From Platerodrilus igneus (lineage: Eukaryota; Arthropoda; Insecta; Coleoptera; Lycidae): a DNA stretch of 64,000 bases. The notes below the pieces were generated by a model, which worked only from the letters and a program-made list of their open reading frames with translations, was not told the origin of the DNA and did no database searches. This document shows, piece after piece, positions 11,222-22,249 of the stretch (the stretch's first letter is position 1; each line of letters starts with the position of its first letter). Where the stretch lies: contig JARFIW010000942.1 of NCBI GenBank assembly GCA_036346225.1, positions 3,183,001 to 3,247,000 on the forward strand, given 5' to 3'. Both the position numbers and the translations under genes were made by a program.

Positions 11222-13249
11222 AAAATGCACGTTATAAAATCCACTTGCAATACCTTAGTTCAAACGTTGTTAAATAAATTTTTAAGTTGAAGAATTTTTC
11301 TCAAACTATAAACCGTACTGGTTCTGTTGGACATTTCTCCTGTGCAGCCGATATAGTTCCAGCAATCTGTTGTCTATGTCGCTTTTACAAAATGTGTGCT
11401 TCTTTGTAGGTCTTGCAAAAGTCATCACTAACACGTCCAGTTTTTAATAGTAACGTTGAAATATTTCATTCCTAAAAGCCAGAATACATATACTGTTATA
11501 TTGAGATTTGAGCAAACCTTTTAGGATACTTGGAAGCGCCTAAAATAATAAAATCTATTACACAAAGTTGCTGTATCTGGGTTACAATCAAGATTATGCA
11601 AAACTTAAAAAACGTTTCCATACCCATCATTATGTATTTGATATAAATTCAGTAGCATTTGTTTGGGCGATGTTTACTAATGCTAAAATTTGGATATTAA
11701 GGTAAAAACATGCAACAAAATTTAAATAATTATAGCTTTGAAACATAATAAAGGTTCAACAACTTTGCCAAAACTTTAATAGCACTTTGTTATTGTTTTC
11801 TTAAAACGCCCTAATGAAAGTACTCGGTACTACGTAAAAAAATACTACAACCATTAATTAATTTAAAATTATTTTAATTTCAGAAAAATATACATTTAAA
11901 TACTATACGTGTCCATCCTACTATAAGATGATAGCTGGGGTTTGCTTTCGCTCCAATAGCTGAGAGATCCGAGCGGAGGCGCATCGCAAATCTCCTCCGA
12001 AAGGGTTGAGCGATGAAAGTGGGAAGGGCGAAGTTTGACAGAGAATTAAGTGTTACTTCCGGTAGGCTAAATTTTGTGACGGGAAATGGAATATTTTTGC
12101 AAAAAATATTTTTTCGGGAGTTTTCGGTTTTGCGGCCACGTTCGGGGTTACATGTAAAAAACGCGCCATGCCAGAAAACCGACGAGGTGTCCTTATCTAC
12201 GAGTGCGAGAAGTAAGAAGAGTCTAGCTCATTTCTAGAGTTCGTCACTTTGATCTACAAAATGTACGGGAAGACTTGATAATCGATTTGGAACCTGAATT
12301 CGACGCCGTTTAGGTCTAATTTTTGAGAATCTTGTGAATAAAGTCGGGCGAAGTTATATAATTCTGTCAGAATTGGTTCGCAAACGCCGTCGGACCCGGA
12401 CAAAACGTTACCATCAAAATCTCAAAAAACAGAATTAATTTCTTAATTGCAAAGTATGCCGCTAAAAATGTCTATGTATTGTAAGCCTTAGAAATCGATT
12501 TAGAACTAATTTCGTACCGATTTCAAAAATAGAAGGTGTATTTTTAAAGAAAAAATATTAAATTCTTGCACGGGCGCGATCGAACCCGCCCGAATGGTTA
12601 CATTCGGTCGTGTCTTTCTGAGTAAATCAAAGCATTTTCGTGTGACGTTAAAAAATATATGCGTAAAACATTCGAAACTTTGACAAACAGTTGGCATAAT
12701 AGCTTAGTGCTAATGATTTCCGAAAGAAATCGGTTAGACCTCCGACTACGCAAGGCGTAGGTGCCGTTGCTTCTCCAATTCCCAGTCATTTTTATAATAA
12801 TTCGTTTACTAACTGATTAAATAATTCGTTTATTTTCCATTCATTCTTAATTTATAAAAGTTACTAAATACAGTGGCAGTAAGCTCTTAGAATTAAGGGT
12901 CAGTGACTAAAAACTCCTCCCCTGTTTAACAGGTGATTGTTAAAATTTTCAGGTCTAATAGGATATCAGTATTAAATAACCTTAGTTCACGACGACAAAT
13001 GAGGGACTTTAAAACATCTCCAAGGGTAAAAACTCCAAAATATTCCCGACCAAGGGGACGTACATAGTGCCATATTGTTATAATAATCAGGTCATTTAAG
13101 TGTTTAAAACAAACAACTGTCATTATCGCCAAGTGAAAGATAAATTCAACTTTCCAACAAAACAACATAACAGACGGCTGATATATGCAGACAAGGTCCC
13201 GTAAGAACTATGCAAACAAACACACCTGATATATCGAGTGTCACATTAC
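11222..13249. other. Unassigned stretch, no gene seen
   Basis: A somewhat GC-richer block (about 11930-12800) contains no recognisable protein. A short dyad GGAG...CTCC lies near 11976-12000. It may belong to an unrecognised repeat. Confidence 0.3.
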
Positions 13250-13991
13250 TCTACCCACCTTTAACGACATCGGCCGACTCACTTATGCCTTTTTAAAAGT
13301 ATACAAGAATATCTCACTCTCTACCACCGCCAACCAGATCAAGGGCTTCATCAAAATTTTCCGTCCTGGCAAAAACGCAGAAATCCAAGCGAGAAAGAGC
13401 CGAAGAGGAGGCAATATCGACGATTAATCTTAAAAATACCTCAGTCGTAAAAAGACATCACAAATAAATGCAGTTCTCAACATATACTACAGGGATTCGA
13501 AGATGAAGCCTTCATCGTCGCAGCTGCCTCACAAGGCAGTGAAATTTACAAGGCAAAACTATACCAGGCCAAAAAGAACTTAAGACCGTCACACTGCAAA
13601 AGGTAACACACATAATTACACCACAGCCACAACCATAACTTACTTAATGCTCACGTTTCAGCTTCAACCTTCGGCTTACAACACGCTCCACCAACAAAAC
13701 CTACCCTAAAACCACCAGTCTAAGACTTATACTTACCGAAACAACCTCATCTCAACTACTCAACATCGTAAAACAAAACCTACATTCTTCCCTCCCAAAC
13801 TATCAATCTGTCGAATCCGCCCGTCTAAAACTTGTATCACCATCCGTACTGATAAACCTTCCGACCTTGGGATATTTTCGAGTTTAAAGCAAGAAATTTG
13901 TTCCATCGATTACTCTATATTCCAGACACCTTTTCATACCCCTATCGCTAAAATTTTCTCTTGCAGCTGATCCCTGAAGATTCCCATCCCA

Positions 13992-14324
13992 TTGAAATAT
14001 TCGCAGCCATACGACACCGACAACTTAGTCTTTAAAATCTCTCCCCACTTCTACACGATTTTAGCCTCAAGGGCACATATCGGTATTGGATATACGCCAT
14101 GTCGTATAAGAGACCTAGTATCAGTAACAAGGTACTACAATTGTCAAAGAATTAACCATTTAGTCAAAGTATGCAGATCTGCTACCATTTACGGTCTTTG
14201 TTCTAAAGAACATGCGACAAGAGTGTGTCTCAACCTACAATCTTTATCATTCATATGCTACAACTGCCCACGCCTTAACCATTCCCACAATCACATAGTA
14301 ATTAGCCCTGATTATCCTATATAA
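13992..14324 (+). pseudogene. LINE ORF1 (Gag-like) zinc-knuckle remnant
   Basis: The open frame of 110 codons carries YYNCQRINHLVKVC, then YGLCSKEHATRVC and ICYNCPRLNHSHNH. These match the series of Cys-His knuckles ending ORF1 of I/Jockey-type LINEs, which bind element RNA. One Cys in the first knuckle is Tyr. Upstream ORF1 coding (about 13.3-13.99 kb) is broken by frameshifts. Confidence 0.7.
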
Positions 14325-14428
14325 AGGCAATCCCTTCAAGTATCAGAATTACGAACCAATTATGAATAACCAAAACATGAATATTATCCCTGGGCTCATT
14401 CCAGTTACCAAATATCCTTCACCCTGCA

Positions 14429-14892
14429 GGCTACGAATCATACAAATCAACTTATAAAATTCCAGCTCCGCAACCTTAGAACTCTACCATGTCCTTCAAG
14501 AACAGAATATATCCTTAGTTATCTTCCAAGAGTTGTGCCTCGTAAACAAGAAAATACCCAATCTTCCCTACCATGTTAGATCATTCGTACACTCTAATGT
14601 AGCAGATTGTAACCCGTTACCATTATTGTCAACGACCTTGATATCGATTCCTCTGTACTTCTATCCCTTTCAACACTAAAATCCCAACTGTACAACTTCA
14701 TTGAAAACCGGGACATTACATATAATATCAGCGTATAGATTTATTTACAACTCCTGGACAACACCGTACAAACGATTAGACACACACCAACAGTCTGCGC
14801 CAATGCCAACGTCAGATCGACACTTTGGTACAAGAACACCACAAACAAACGAGACACTCTCCTACAAGATTTTATCCAGCAATATCACTTAA
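14429..14892 (+). pseudogene. LINE endonuclease domain remnant
   Basis: The reading LRIIQINL, stop, NSSSATLELYHVLQEQN then LVIFQE resembles the N-terminal strand-helix-strand of apurinic/apyrimidinic-type LINE endonucleases, whose catalytic Glu lies in the QE motif. The stop replaces an expected Gln codon (TAA for CAA). Later endonuclease motifs are scattered through several frames to about 14.9 kb. Confidence 0.6.
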
Positions 14893-15254
14893 AAATCCTA
14901 AATACTTTTACTACTTCTTTATTATGGGAATCCCCTTAACACAAATCGATCATAGCTGCAACATTAGCCACTCCATCATCTAAAAACTTAGTAGATTCCT
15001 GGACTATCACACACCTAGTTCAATCCAGTTACTATAATCCCACAATATTCAAAATCCTGTCCAACCTACCAACCCGACAATTCCAAAAAACCGTTTCTTT
15101 AGTACAAAAGAAATTGGACTCTCTCCCTAATATCAATAATCAATCTATGGTTAAGTCCCAAAATTTCTTTGCTTCGGACCCAGACACTCTTACAAACACC
15201 ATAATACAATCGATCTAACGTGCCACAACTACGATAAACTCCAAATGACAATAT

Positions 15255-15584
15255 GTGACACGCACTTTTCCCTGGTGGAACACATTGCTGCAGGATGCTA
15301 TATATCGTATCAAAAATTTAAGACAAGATTCAACGACTACAACGAAGCATAATGTGGACGAACAGCTGATAACATCTATAACTTTGCAGTACAAAAACAC
15401 TAGAGCTAAATTTAAAGAGAACATTAACAAGGCGAAGAAAATGGAAAACATATCCCAGTTTAGTGAAATCTCCTCCAGTAAACACCCGTTATACTACCTC
15501 CCTACCAAATCCCACCATTTAAAACACCTTATCCCTTCTTCTAAATACAGTCATCCTCTCCATCTCATTAGGTGTCCCAACTAA
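15255..15584 (+). pseudogene. LINE endonuclease-RT linker remnant
   Basis: The 109-codon frame includes TFPWWNTLLQDAIYRIKNLR and later YKNTRAKFKENINKAKK. A PWWN-type motif followed by a basic helical stretch is typical of the segment between endonuclease and reverse transcriptase in I/Jockey/R1-like elements. The stop at about 15582 precedes the RT remnant. Confidence 0.65.
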
Positions 15585-15659
15585 GCAAAAACAACAAATA
15601 ATTGACAACTGCATACCTCTCCAAACAGTCCTGCTGATGATTTCCTACATATCAACTTC

Positions 15660-16365
15660 CTCGATACCATGGTATTCAACCTAAACCCCGCCCAGATCAA
15701 ATTTCCAAAACCATCATCCAAAATGCATGTCCTCTAATCAAACCTACAATTCACACCCTGTCTCGTGGATACCTAACAACCAGATCTATTTTGATATCTT
15801 TATAAACAGACATCCTTTTAATCATAAAACCTTCAAAACCCTGCGAAGGTCCATCATTCTACAGACCAACTGCCCTTCTCCCAACCATCGGAAAACTTTT
15901 AAAAAAACTTATTCTCCAAAAAATTTAAATTCACATTGACACTCACCCCATTATATCCAGTAACCAAAATAGATTCCGTCTAAACCATAGTCAAGAACAA
16001 ACCATAAACTTCGTAATCACCAAAGTCAGATCCTTGAAACATAAGTACGTCTTATCCACCCTCCGTTGTTAACATGCTTTGTTGACCGAACATCTTGAAG
16101 CCACTCAAATCTCTGCAACTATCAACTAACATCTTTAATTTCATAAAATCCAACCTATCATCCCGCACTGCAACACTAAGCACGACTACTTAACCGCTAC
16201 AACATCTACACTCCAAGAATACTTTCAAGGGTTCGTCCTGTCATCAAACTCGTGGAACCTATACATTAACACGCTCCTAGATCTCAGTATACCAAACACC
16301 GACACCTTCGCCTACGCTGACGACCTCATCTTCCTTATCCATGGTAACTTCCGAATAAAATAAAA
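15660..16365 (+). pseudogene. LINE reverse transcriptase remnant with YADD
   Basis: Fragments in changing frames include YRPTALLPTIGKLLKKLIL (about 15862-15918), NRFRLNHSQEQTINFV (about 15968-16015) and FAYADDLIFLIHG at about 16307-16345, with YADD encoded at 16313-16324. These are RT motifs of non-LTR elements, and YADD holds two metal-binding aspartates. Several stops and shifts separate them. Confidence 0.75.
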
Positions 16366-17989
16366 AACCACAACTAACACCCTAATGCAAGAAGTAGAAT
16401 CCTAGTTCGTTCTTAATAGACTACGTATCTTTCCTACCACATCCAAAATGCTGCTCCTTAAAGGCTTTCTTCAACCCGCCGTAGCCCAAAAATTTTCGTT
16501 CAAGGAACATCCCTCATCTTTTCGAATTCTGTCCCCTATCTTGGCATTAATCTCGAAACCCATCTTAAAATGCACCTCCATCTTCAAAAATTCCGCTTAA
16601 AAACTAAATCAATTTTGTACAACATTTAACACTCCTGGTTTCCACTTACCAGTCCTCATTCTCGTAGAATTCTCTCTACACTTTGTTCCTACCAACAAAA
16701 CGTCCCTGAAACATCTAATCACCTAATCTATCACTGCCAAAACTAAACCCAAATACGGATTACCAATACAAACTTACACCCATTCTCTTCATTTCCAAAC
16801 TAAAATTTTTTATTTTCACACTGCTCCCTCCTTCCCAACCATTTCCTGCAAGAGATCTTAAAAAACAAACCGCCTATTCCCCCCACTTAACCCATAACCT
16901 GCAGTACTCATGTATTCAAAAACTCAAGATCATGCAGAAAACCCAACAAACCCTTAGCAATTACATCAAAGAAGCAACTGCATCGGAGGTGCGAAAATTT
17001 CGAAACCAAATCATCAAGTTTAAATACATCAAGCAAGTCTTCAGAATTTATCTCTGATTTATTACCAATTCTATTTCATCTCTTTTTTGTATTATTTAAT
17101 ATGACGACTAGGATCGGCCAGTGGTCTAGGCATAGTCCAAAATAAAGTTAATACACAACAATAACAACAACAGGGTTCCCGAGTTCAATGCTATTTAGTT
17201 TTCTCACTTTTAAAGGAGCATCCGACGTCATCTTGCATTAAACATTACAATCACTTTTTAGAAGAAATACGAAGGTACGGAGATGTGAGAAAAAATTGGC
17301 GTGGTTATATATGTTATAAAGTTTGACTAAGGACGTAGATTTTTTTAATTTTGCAAGTGAGAGTAGAACTCTTTCTCAATTACCTGCCTTAATACAATAT
17401 ATAAAATCGATAGGGTTAGTGTGGCTTAGTCGCTACTTATTGCTTGGGAGTGTATCTGGGATTTTATTTCGGTTTTTGGGAGGGTGTTGTCTTCGAGTTG
17501 TAGTGTCCTGTCATCTAGAATGATGGGTTGCTTGAGCCTGATGTTGAGTACATGGATTGCTGAGTGAAGGATCTCTAGCGGTGGGATTAATAGGGGGTAC
17601 CAAGAGCGGCGGTGAAAATTGTTCTGTCCGCTCTTGAGGTATATAGAAGGAAATGTCCGATTATGGTCTTAATTGAGCGTCTGGACGATGGCGAGTTAAC
17701 AAAAGTAACGAACGGCGTATCAAATGATGGACATTATCATTTGGTAAATAATTAATCAACCGTTAGATTGAGAAGGTTGAACAGACTTCGGAAGTGCGTG
17801 ATTTAGTATATATAAGTTGATTTTAGTTTTGACACGGTGTTGGTTTTTAAGTGGGTGTCAAGGAGCATGTCTAAATATGGTGCTGTTTGTGAAAAAATTA
17901 TGGTTGTCTTAAGTATCTAGATTTTGAGTTGCATCGGAGATTCACAAAATCTTTGATGAAAATTATTTTGGTCTTGTAAGGGGAAAATG

Positions 17990-18605
17990 GATTCGACAGA
18001 TGCACGGGTATTACTATGAATCAAGAAAACGATGTTGTCAGTGTAGGAAAAGGTAGACGTTTGTGGTATGTTTAGGTCTGGTAGTAGATTGATTGATAGG
18101 TTCTAAAGGGACTCTTGGGGACAGTCTAGGGTTGTTGTTTGGTCGAGGAATGGAAATTTGATGCTAGTGTTGGCTGAACAAGAAGTGAAGTGCGATTTTA
18201 TTAGAAGAAACTGGTTAGGTGACAAGTTGGCAAGTTTGAGCTGGTTGAGGAGGTTTGGCCACCAACGGAGGTCTAATGTGGAACTGAAATCGAAGAAAAG
18301 AGCAATGACATACCTAAGGGAAGGGGATTGAACAGTTGTTATGAGAAAACGGATGTTATTTTCGGCGCTATGATATTAACGTGAACCATGTTGATTGTCG
18401 GAAAGGAGGGAATGAAGTTGTATGTGAGATTTAGTTTTATGAGGATGACTTGTTCGAGGAGCTTTTTGAAATTAAGGAAAAGGGCGATGGACCTGTAGGA
18501 CTTAGGATCTTTGGGAGGCGTTCTGGGTTTGAGGATAAGGGAGATGAATGCTGTTTTACATGGGTTGGGAAAGGTTCCTATTACTAGGCACCTCTGGAAA
18601 AGCAA
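17990..18605 (-). pseudogene. LINE reverse transcriptase remnant, mutated active site
   Basis: An 88-codon frame (18605-18339) contains PKDPKSYRSIALFLNFKKLL, an RT-0/RT-1 type motif. The catalytic box lies near 18050-18010 and reads FSYTDNIVFL, so YADD has become YTDN, with one catalytic Asp lost to Asn. Together with interrupting stops this rules out activity. Confidence 0.7.
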
Positions 18606-19326
18606 ATGAACGGGTTGTCGCGCTTGTAGTCAGGAATTTTGAAGACTGAGATTTTTTAAGAGATCGAGACATGGGCTTTTGCGAGAATTGAGTTTTGATA
18701 CTAACGAGTCAAGGAGGTGTAGGTCGAAGTTGGTATTTGGTTCGGTGTCTGGAGGGGTAAAAGAATTTTCAATTAGCTGTTGTTGTTCTAATGTAGAGAC
18801 ATCTAGTGGTAAAGAAGGTATTGCGCTGTCTAGTAAGGTTGCCCACGTGTTTTGCGAAGTGGAAAGGTTTTAAAGGGAATAAGCGGTTAAGATGTTCGTT
18901 TGTGGAGGTGTTATGAGTTGCCGTCCCAGGATCTATTTGTCGGTCTTGGATTGGTTTCCTATTAGTTTTCGTCAGGTTTTTGTACCGTCGTGTATGCGTT
19001 GTGTATGTGAGTAAGAGGTTATGCGTTAACATGGGATCTGTGTTTCTCTTTCGAAGTCTTCATAGTCTGTTTCGAGTTTGTGACAGTGAGCGTCTTGCGA
19101 TGGTAAGTTCGTGCATACACTGCGGTGGGACTCGTGAAGTATAAAACCTGGATGGAATGGAATCTGTCGCTGCGGCGAGAACTATGAAGTGGGGATCGTT
19201 GTCAGCCCAGGTTTCACGGGGTGAGGTTGGGATGAGTTTACCCAGGGTTTCTAGGTAAGGAGCCAGCTAGCTTTATTGATATTGAAAGATGGAGTCTGCG
19301 GTTGTGTTTTCAGGGAAAGTTAGAGG

Positions 19327-19890
19327 TTATGTGGTAATGATCTCTGGTCTGGAGAACATTGTACACTTTCTAGGAACCAAGTTTGTTTGAGATCGATGGA
19401 ATAGTAAATAGTAAGTCTGAGTTGTAGTTTTGGGATTCCTAGATGGATACGAACGAAGCTGTGTTTTTGATGTGGAGATGGTGGTCGTGAATGAAGTGTT
19501 CGAGTTCACATGCGTTCTCGTCGGTATTATTATTCCAGAGTATGAAACTGGCGTTCACGTCAGTTGTTATAGAGGTCGTTCTTGAACTTGATGAAATTAG
19601 GTAAGTAGCGCCAGACTTTCAGTGAAATTCAACTACTATTGTTCGTGATGTTGGGAGGAAAGCGAGTAAGGAGGTGTCTACGAGTGGTTCGGTGATGATA
19701 ATGTCTGAGATCTGCTTAAGGTCGGATGGGACAGCAGGTATGTAGGTGCGTACGTTGAATGGTAGGTTTGGAATTTTGTTTTGAACTAAGTAGAGTTCTT
19801 GAACAAAGGCAACAAATAGGCAATGTTCTCGAAGGATATAAGATAGTTCTGGGTTAGAAGCGCGAGGGTGTTGAAAGTTTATTTGGGTGG
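19327..19890 (-). pseudogene. LINE endonuclease domain remnant (copy 2)
   Basis: Minus-strand reading gives ELSYILREHCLFVAFVQELY at about 19850-19790, then PLVDTSLLAFLPTSRTIVVEF, and DVNASFILWNNN near 19560-19525. The VQE motif and the later N-A-S...W pattern correspond to the catalytic Glu and the DxNA-like region of LINE endonucleases. Stops interrupt it. Confidence 0.6.
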
Positions 19891-20096
19891 CCTAAAAATG
19901 GGGTGATCTTGTGTCTGTGTACGTGTTTTGTGTCTAGTAGCTATAGTCTGTGCTTAATTTAGCCATGTAGGTGGATTGTTTATAAACGGAGCAGAGGAGA
20001 CTGGTGATGGGATGATCATTGGGACGGTTAATTCTGGCGCAGTCAGTGCAAACGGGAGGAGTTGTGGAGGGTTTCGGGCAACCCTTGGGCCAATTT

Positions 20097-20506
20097 GCTA
20101 CGTACATCAACACAGTCTAACATAAAAAACAAAGAAAGAAAAGTAAGTATTATCGGGCTCAATCGGCGAGGGGGCGGAGTATTATACATACAAAAAAATT
20201 ATCTAAAGGAAAGTCTGAAATAAAGAAGAGAAATGAACACGATTTAGTATTAACTATAATTATTGTAAAAAACATTCTGGTTAAACATAGCAGCGTAGCA
20301 TACCAAAAAGAAAAACAATAAACAAAATCAATAACCACAATTAATACACATGTCAAGAAGAACAAAAAAAATTACTTCTTAAAGTGGCGAGCTGTAGTTT
20401 TTAGGTCCCTCCCCATATGAATTACACAAAGAAAAATTACCCAGTTACAGCTATAAAAACCACAGCCCTACAGTATCGGTGTAAATACCAAATTCGGTAC
20501 ATAACA
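20097..20506 (-). mobile_element. LTR fragment related to the 56-kb element
   Basis: The reverse complement begins TGTTATGTAC and ends near ACGTAGCA, like the LTR at 56043-56622. Shared parts include a GAGCCCG-like box beside a GGGCGGAG/GGCGGGG block and an AAAGAAAG tract before the end. Similarity is patchy and was judged by eye. It directly abuts the ORF1 scrap of LINE copy 2. Confidence 0.4.
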
Positions 20507-20509
20507 TTC

Positions 20510-21530
20510 TCGTAATAAATACAATATTATTGACAAACATCATTCATTCATCATTCATTAAAACCATTTAAACCATTTACACATTAATAAGTAGTATAAT
20601 TTCTTTTTAGTTATTTAAAACAAATAGTACTGCATTCCTAGCAGGGCAATAAATAGCAAAATAGTTCTATAATTTTTGGATATGCAAATTAATGTTGGGA
20701 ATGCCTGAGTTTAAAAAGTAAAGTTCAAATAGATATAGTTTCAACATAAACAAGGAAGAAACACCCACTAGCATGTCCAAGGTGTAGGCTAGTGACACCA
20801 TCTCTAAGGACAGCGCGAAACAGATGTTATCGGGATCACGCCATGCGCGGGTCCTCCCGTCACAACGAGGGGCGGCAATCCATCGTGGCTTTAGGGCCAC
20901 CGGAAGAAGCCACAATGGATACAGGTAAATTAATTTATTATCGTCGAAAAGTATAGATTTGTAAAACCATCATTACCTACCACGCTGTAATGCGTGCGCG
21001 AAATTCTCACGAAGAAAATGGAAACAACAAAAATACAACAAATGCTTTTGTCGTGTACATGGAAAAGAAAGTGAATATTAATTTTGTTTAACTAAATAAC
21101 CAGAACTCCAAGTAATATTGGTGTTATCAAACGTAATTAGCAAACTTGAAAACACTGTTTTATCGGATAGTTCAATACGTTATTTCCAAGAGTTTTAGAT
21201 TGAAACAATAGAGAAAGTAATTACACGCTACGCAATGTATAACGAGTTCGGATACCTAAAACAGGATATAAGCTATTTAATTTATAGGATAAACGTTTCG
21301 TTTCAAAGCAACTAGATTTGAATTGAAAATTATTAAAAAGGTCTAATATACCGCGTGTTGTTAGAGGATTTACGAGTAGAAACGGAATAGATGTAAATGA
21401 ATAACTAAATAACGGATACGGTTTTACTGCCGGAAATAAACGTGACAAATTGTTTTCTATAATCAACAGATTCATTTGTCTTGAGTTCATTAAGGGTTTA
21501 GTCAAAGTTCTTTCATAATGGCTGTCGATA
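20510..21530. other. Unassigned stretch, no gene seen
   Basis: AT-rich apart from a GC-richer 100 bp near 20810-20910. Minus-strand frames at 20667-20915 and 21221-21505 lack recognisable motifs. Confidence 0.3.
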
Positions 21531-21533
21531 GCA

Positions 21534-22245
21534 AGGACACGTACAGGAACGCGTACTTCTCGGTTTCTGATTTCCGGCTACCGGCGGTTGGAAACCGGGA
21601 GAGGGAAACAGTCCCAAAGACCTCACCACAAACATAAGCACACGCACACACAAACATGAAAACAATAAACACACACACCATTATAGCACACTAGCACGAC
21701 AAAACACACACATACACACACACCAAAACACACACAAACACGCACGTACACGTACCTGCACGCACACGCATACGACACAGATATATACGCACACGCGCAC
21801 ACATACACACTAGGGTCTGTACGTGGTTCCCCTGGTTTTCGGCTGCCGACGGCCAGGACACTTACAGGAATGCGAACTTCTCGGTTTCTGATTTCCGGCT
21901 GCCGGCGGTCGGAAACTGTGAAGAACAGCAGTCCCAAAGACAACACCACAGACAGAAACACACATACGCACCCTCACGCGCGCACAGACCCAAACACACA
22001 TACACACACGCACGCACACATACACATACACACCAGGGACTGTACGTGGTTCCCCTGGTTTCCGGCTGCCGACGGCCAGGACACGTACAGGAATGCGAAC
22101 TTCCCGGTTTCTGATTTCCGGCTGTCGACGGTCGGGAGCTGGGAAAGAAAGCAGTTCCAAGGACATTACCACAGACAGAAACACACACACACACACTCAC
22201 CCACCCACACGCGCGCACAGAAACAAACACACACACACACACGAG
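21534..22245. repeat. Three-unit tandem repeat with GC dyads and CA tracts
   Basis: Units start at AGGACAC at 21534, 21855 and 22078, giving spacings of 321 and 223 bp that differ mainly through CA-tract length. Each unit has TTCTGATTTCCGGCT, a near-palindrome of the form TTCCGgctgccggcggtCGGAA, then CAGTCCCAAAGAC, a long CA/CG-rich tract, and CTGTACGTGGTTCCCCTGG. The minus-strand open frames (21623-22260), rich in Val and Cys, simply translate this repeat and are not genes. Confidence 0.85.
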
Positions 22246-22249
22246 TATT

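Larger units (their letters stand above)
13250..17172 (+). mobile_element. Decayed non-LTR retrotransposon, copy 1
   Basis: In order on the plus strand: ORF1 remnant with Cys-His knuckles (13.99-14.32 kb), apurinic-type endonuclease remnant (14.43-14.9 kb), a linker with a FPWWN-like motif (15.27 kb), reverse transcriptase with YADD (16.31 kb), and an ACAACAATAACAACAACAG tail at about 17153-17171. That order is the standard two-ORF layout of I/Jockey/R1-like LINEs. Stops and frameshifts occur throughout, so it is inactive. A related element lies tail to tail at 17.3-20.09 kb. Confidence 0.8.
17180..20090 (-). mobile_element. Decayed non-LTR retrotransposon, copy 2
   Basis: On the minus strand, from 20.09 kb down: an ORF1 knuckle scrap (CTDCARINRPNDH, about 20060-20015), endonuclease start (QINFQHPRASNPELSYILRE, about 19885-19825), endonuclease body to about 19.33 kb, and RT (18.6-18.0 kb). 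Gene order and motifs match copy 1 but sequence is well diverged. Below 17.9 kb only weak coding remains, so the 3' boundary is uncertain and no tail like that of copy 1 was found. Confidence 0.7.

Noticed and set aside
12563..12595. Minus-strand B-box-like GGGTTCGATCGC
   Set aside because: No matching A box, acceptor stem or anticodon arm could be drawn around it.
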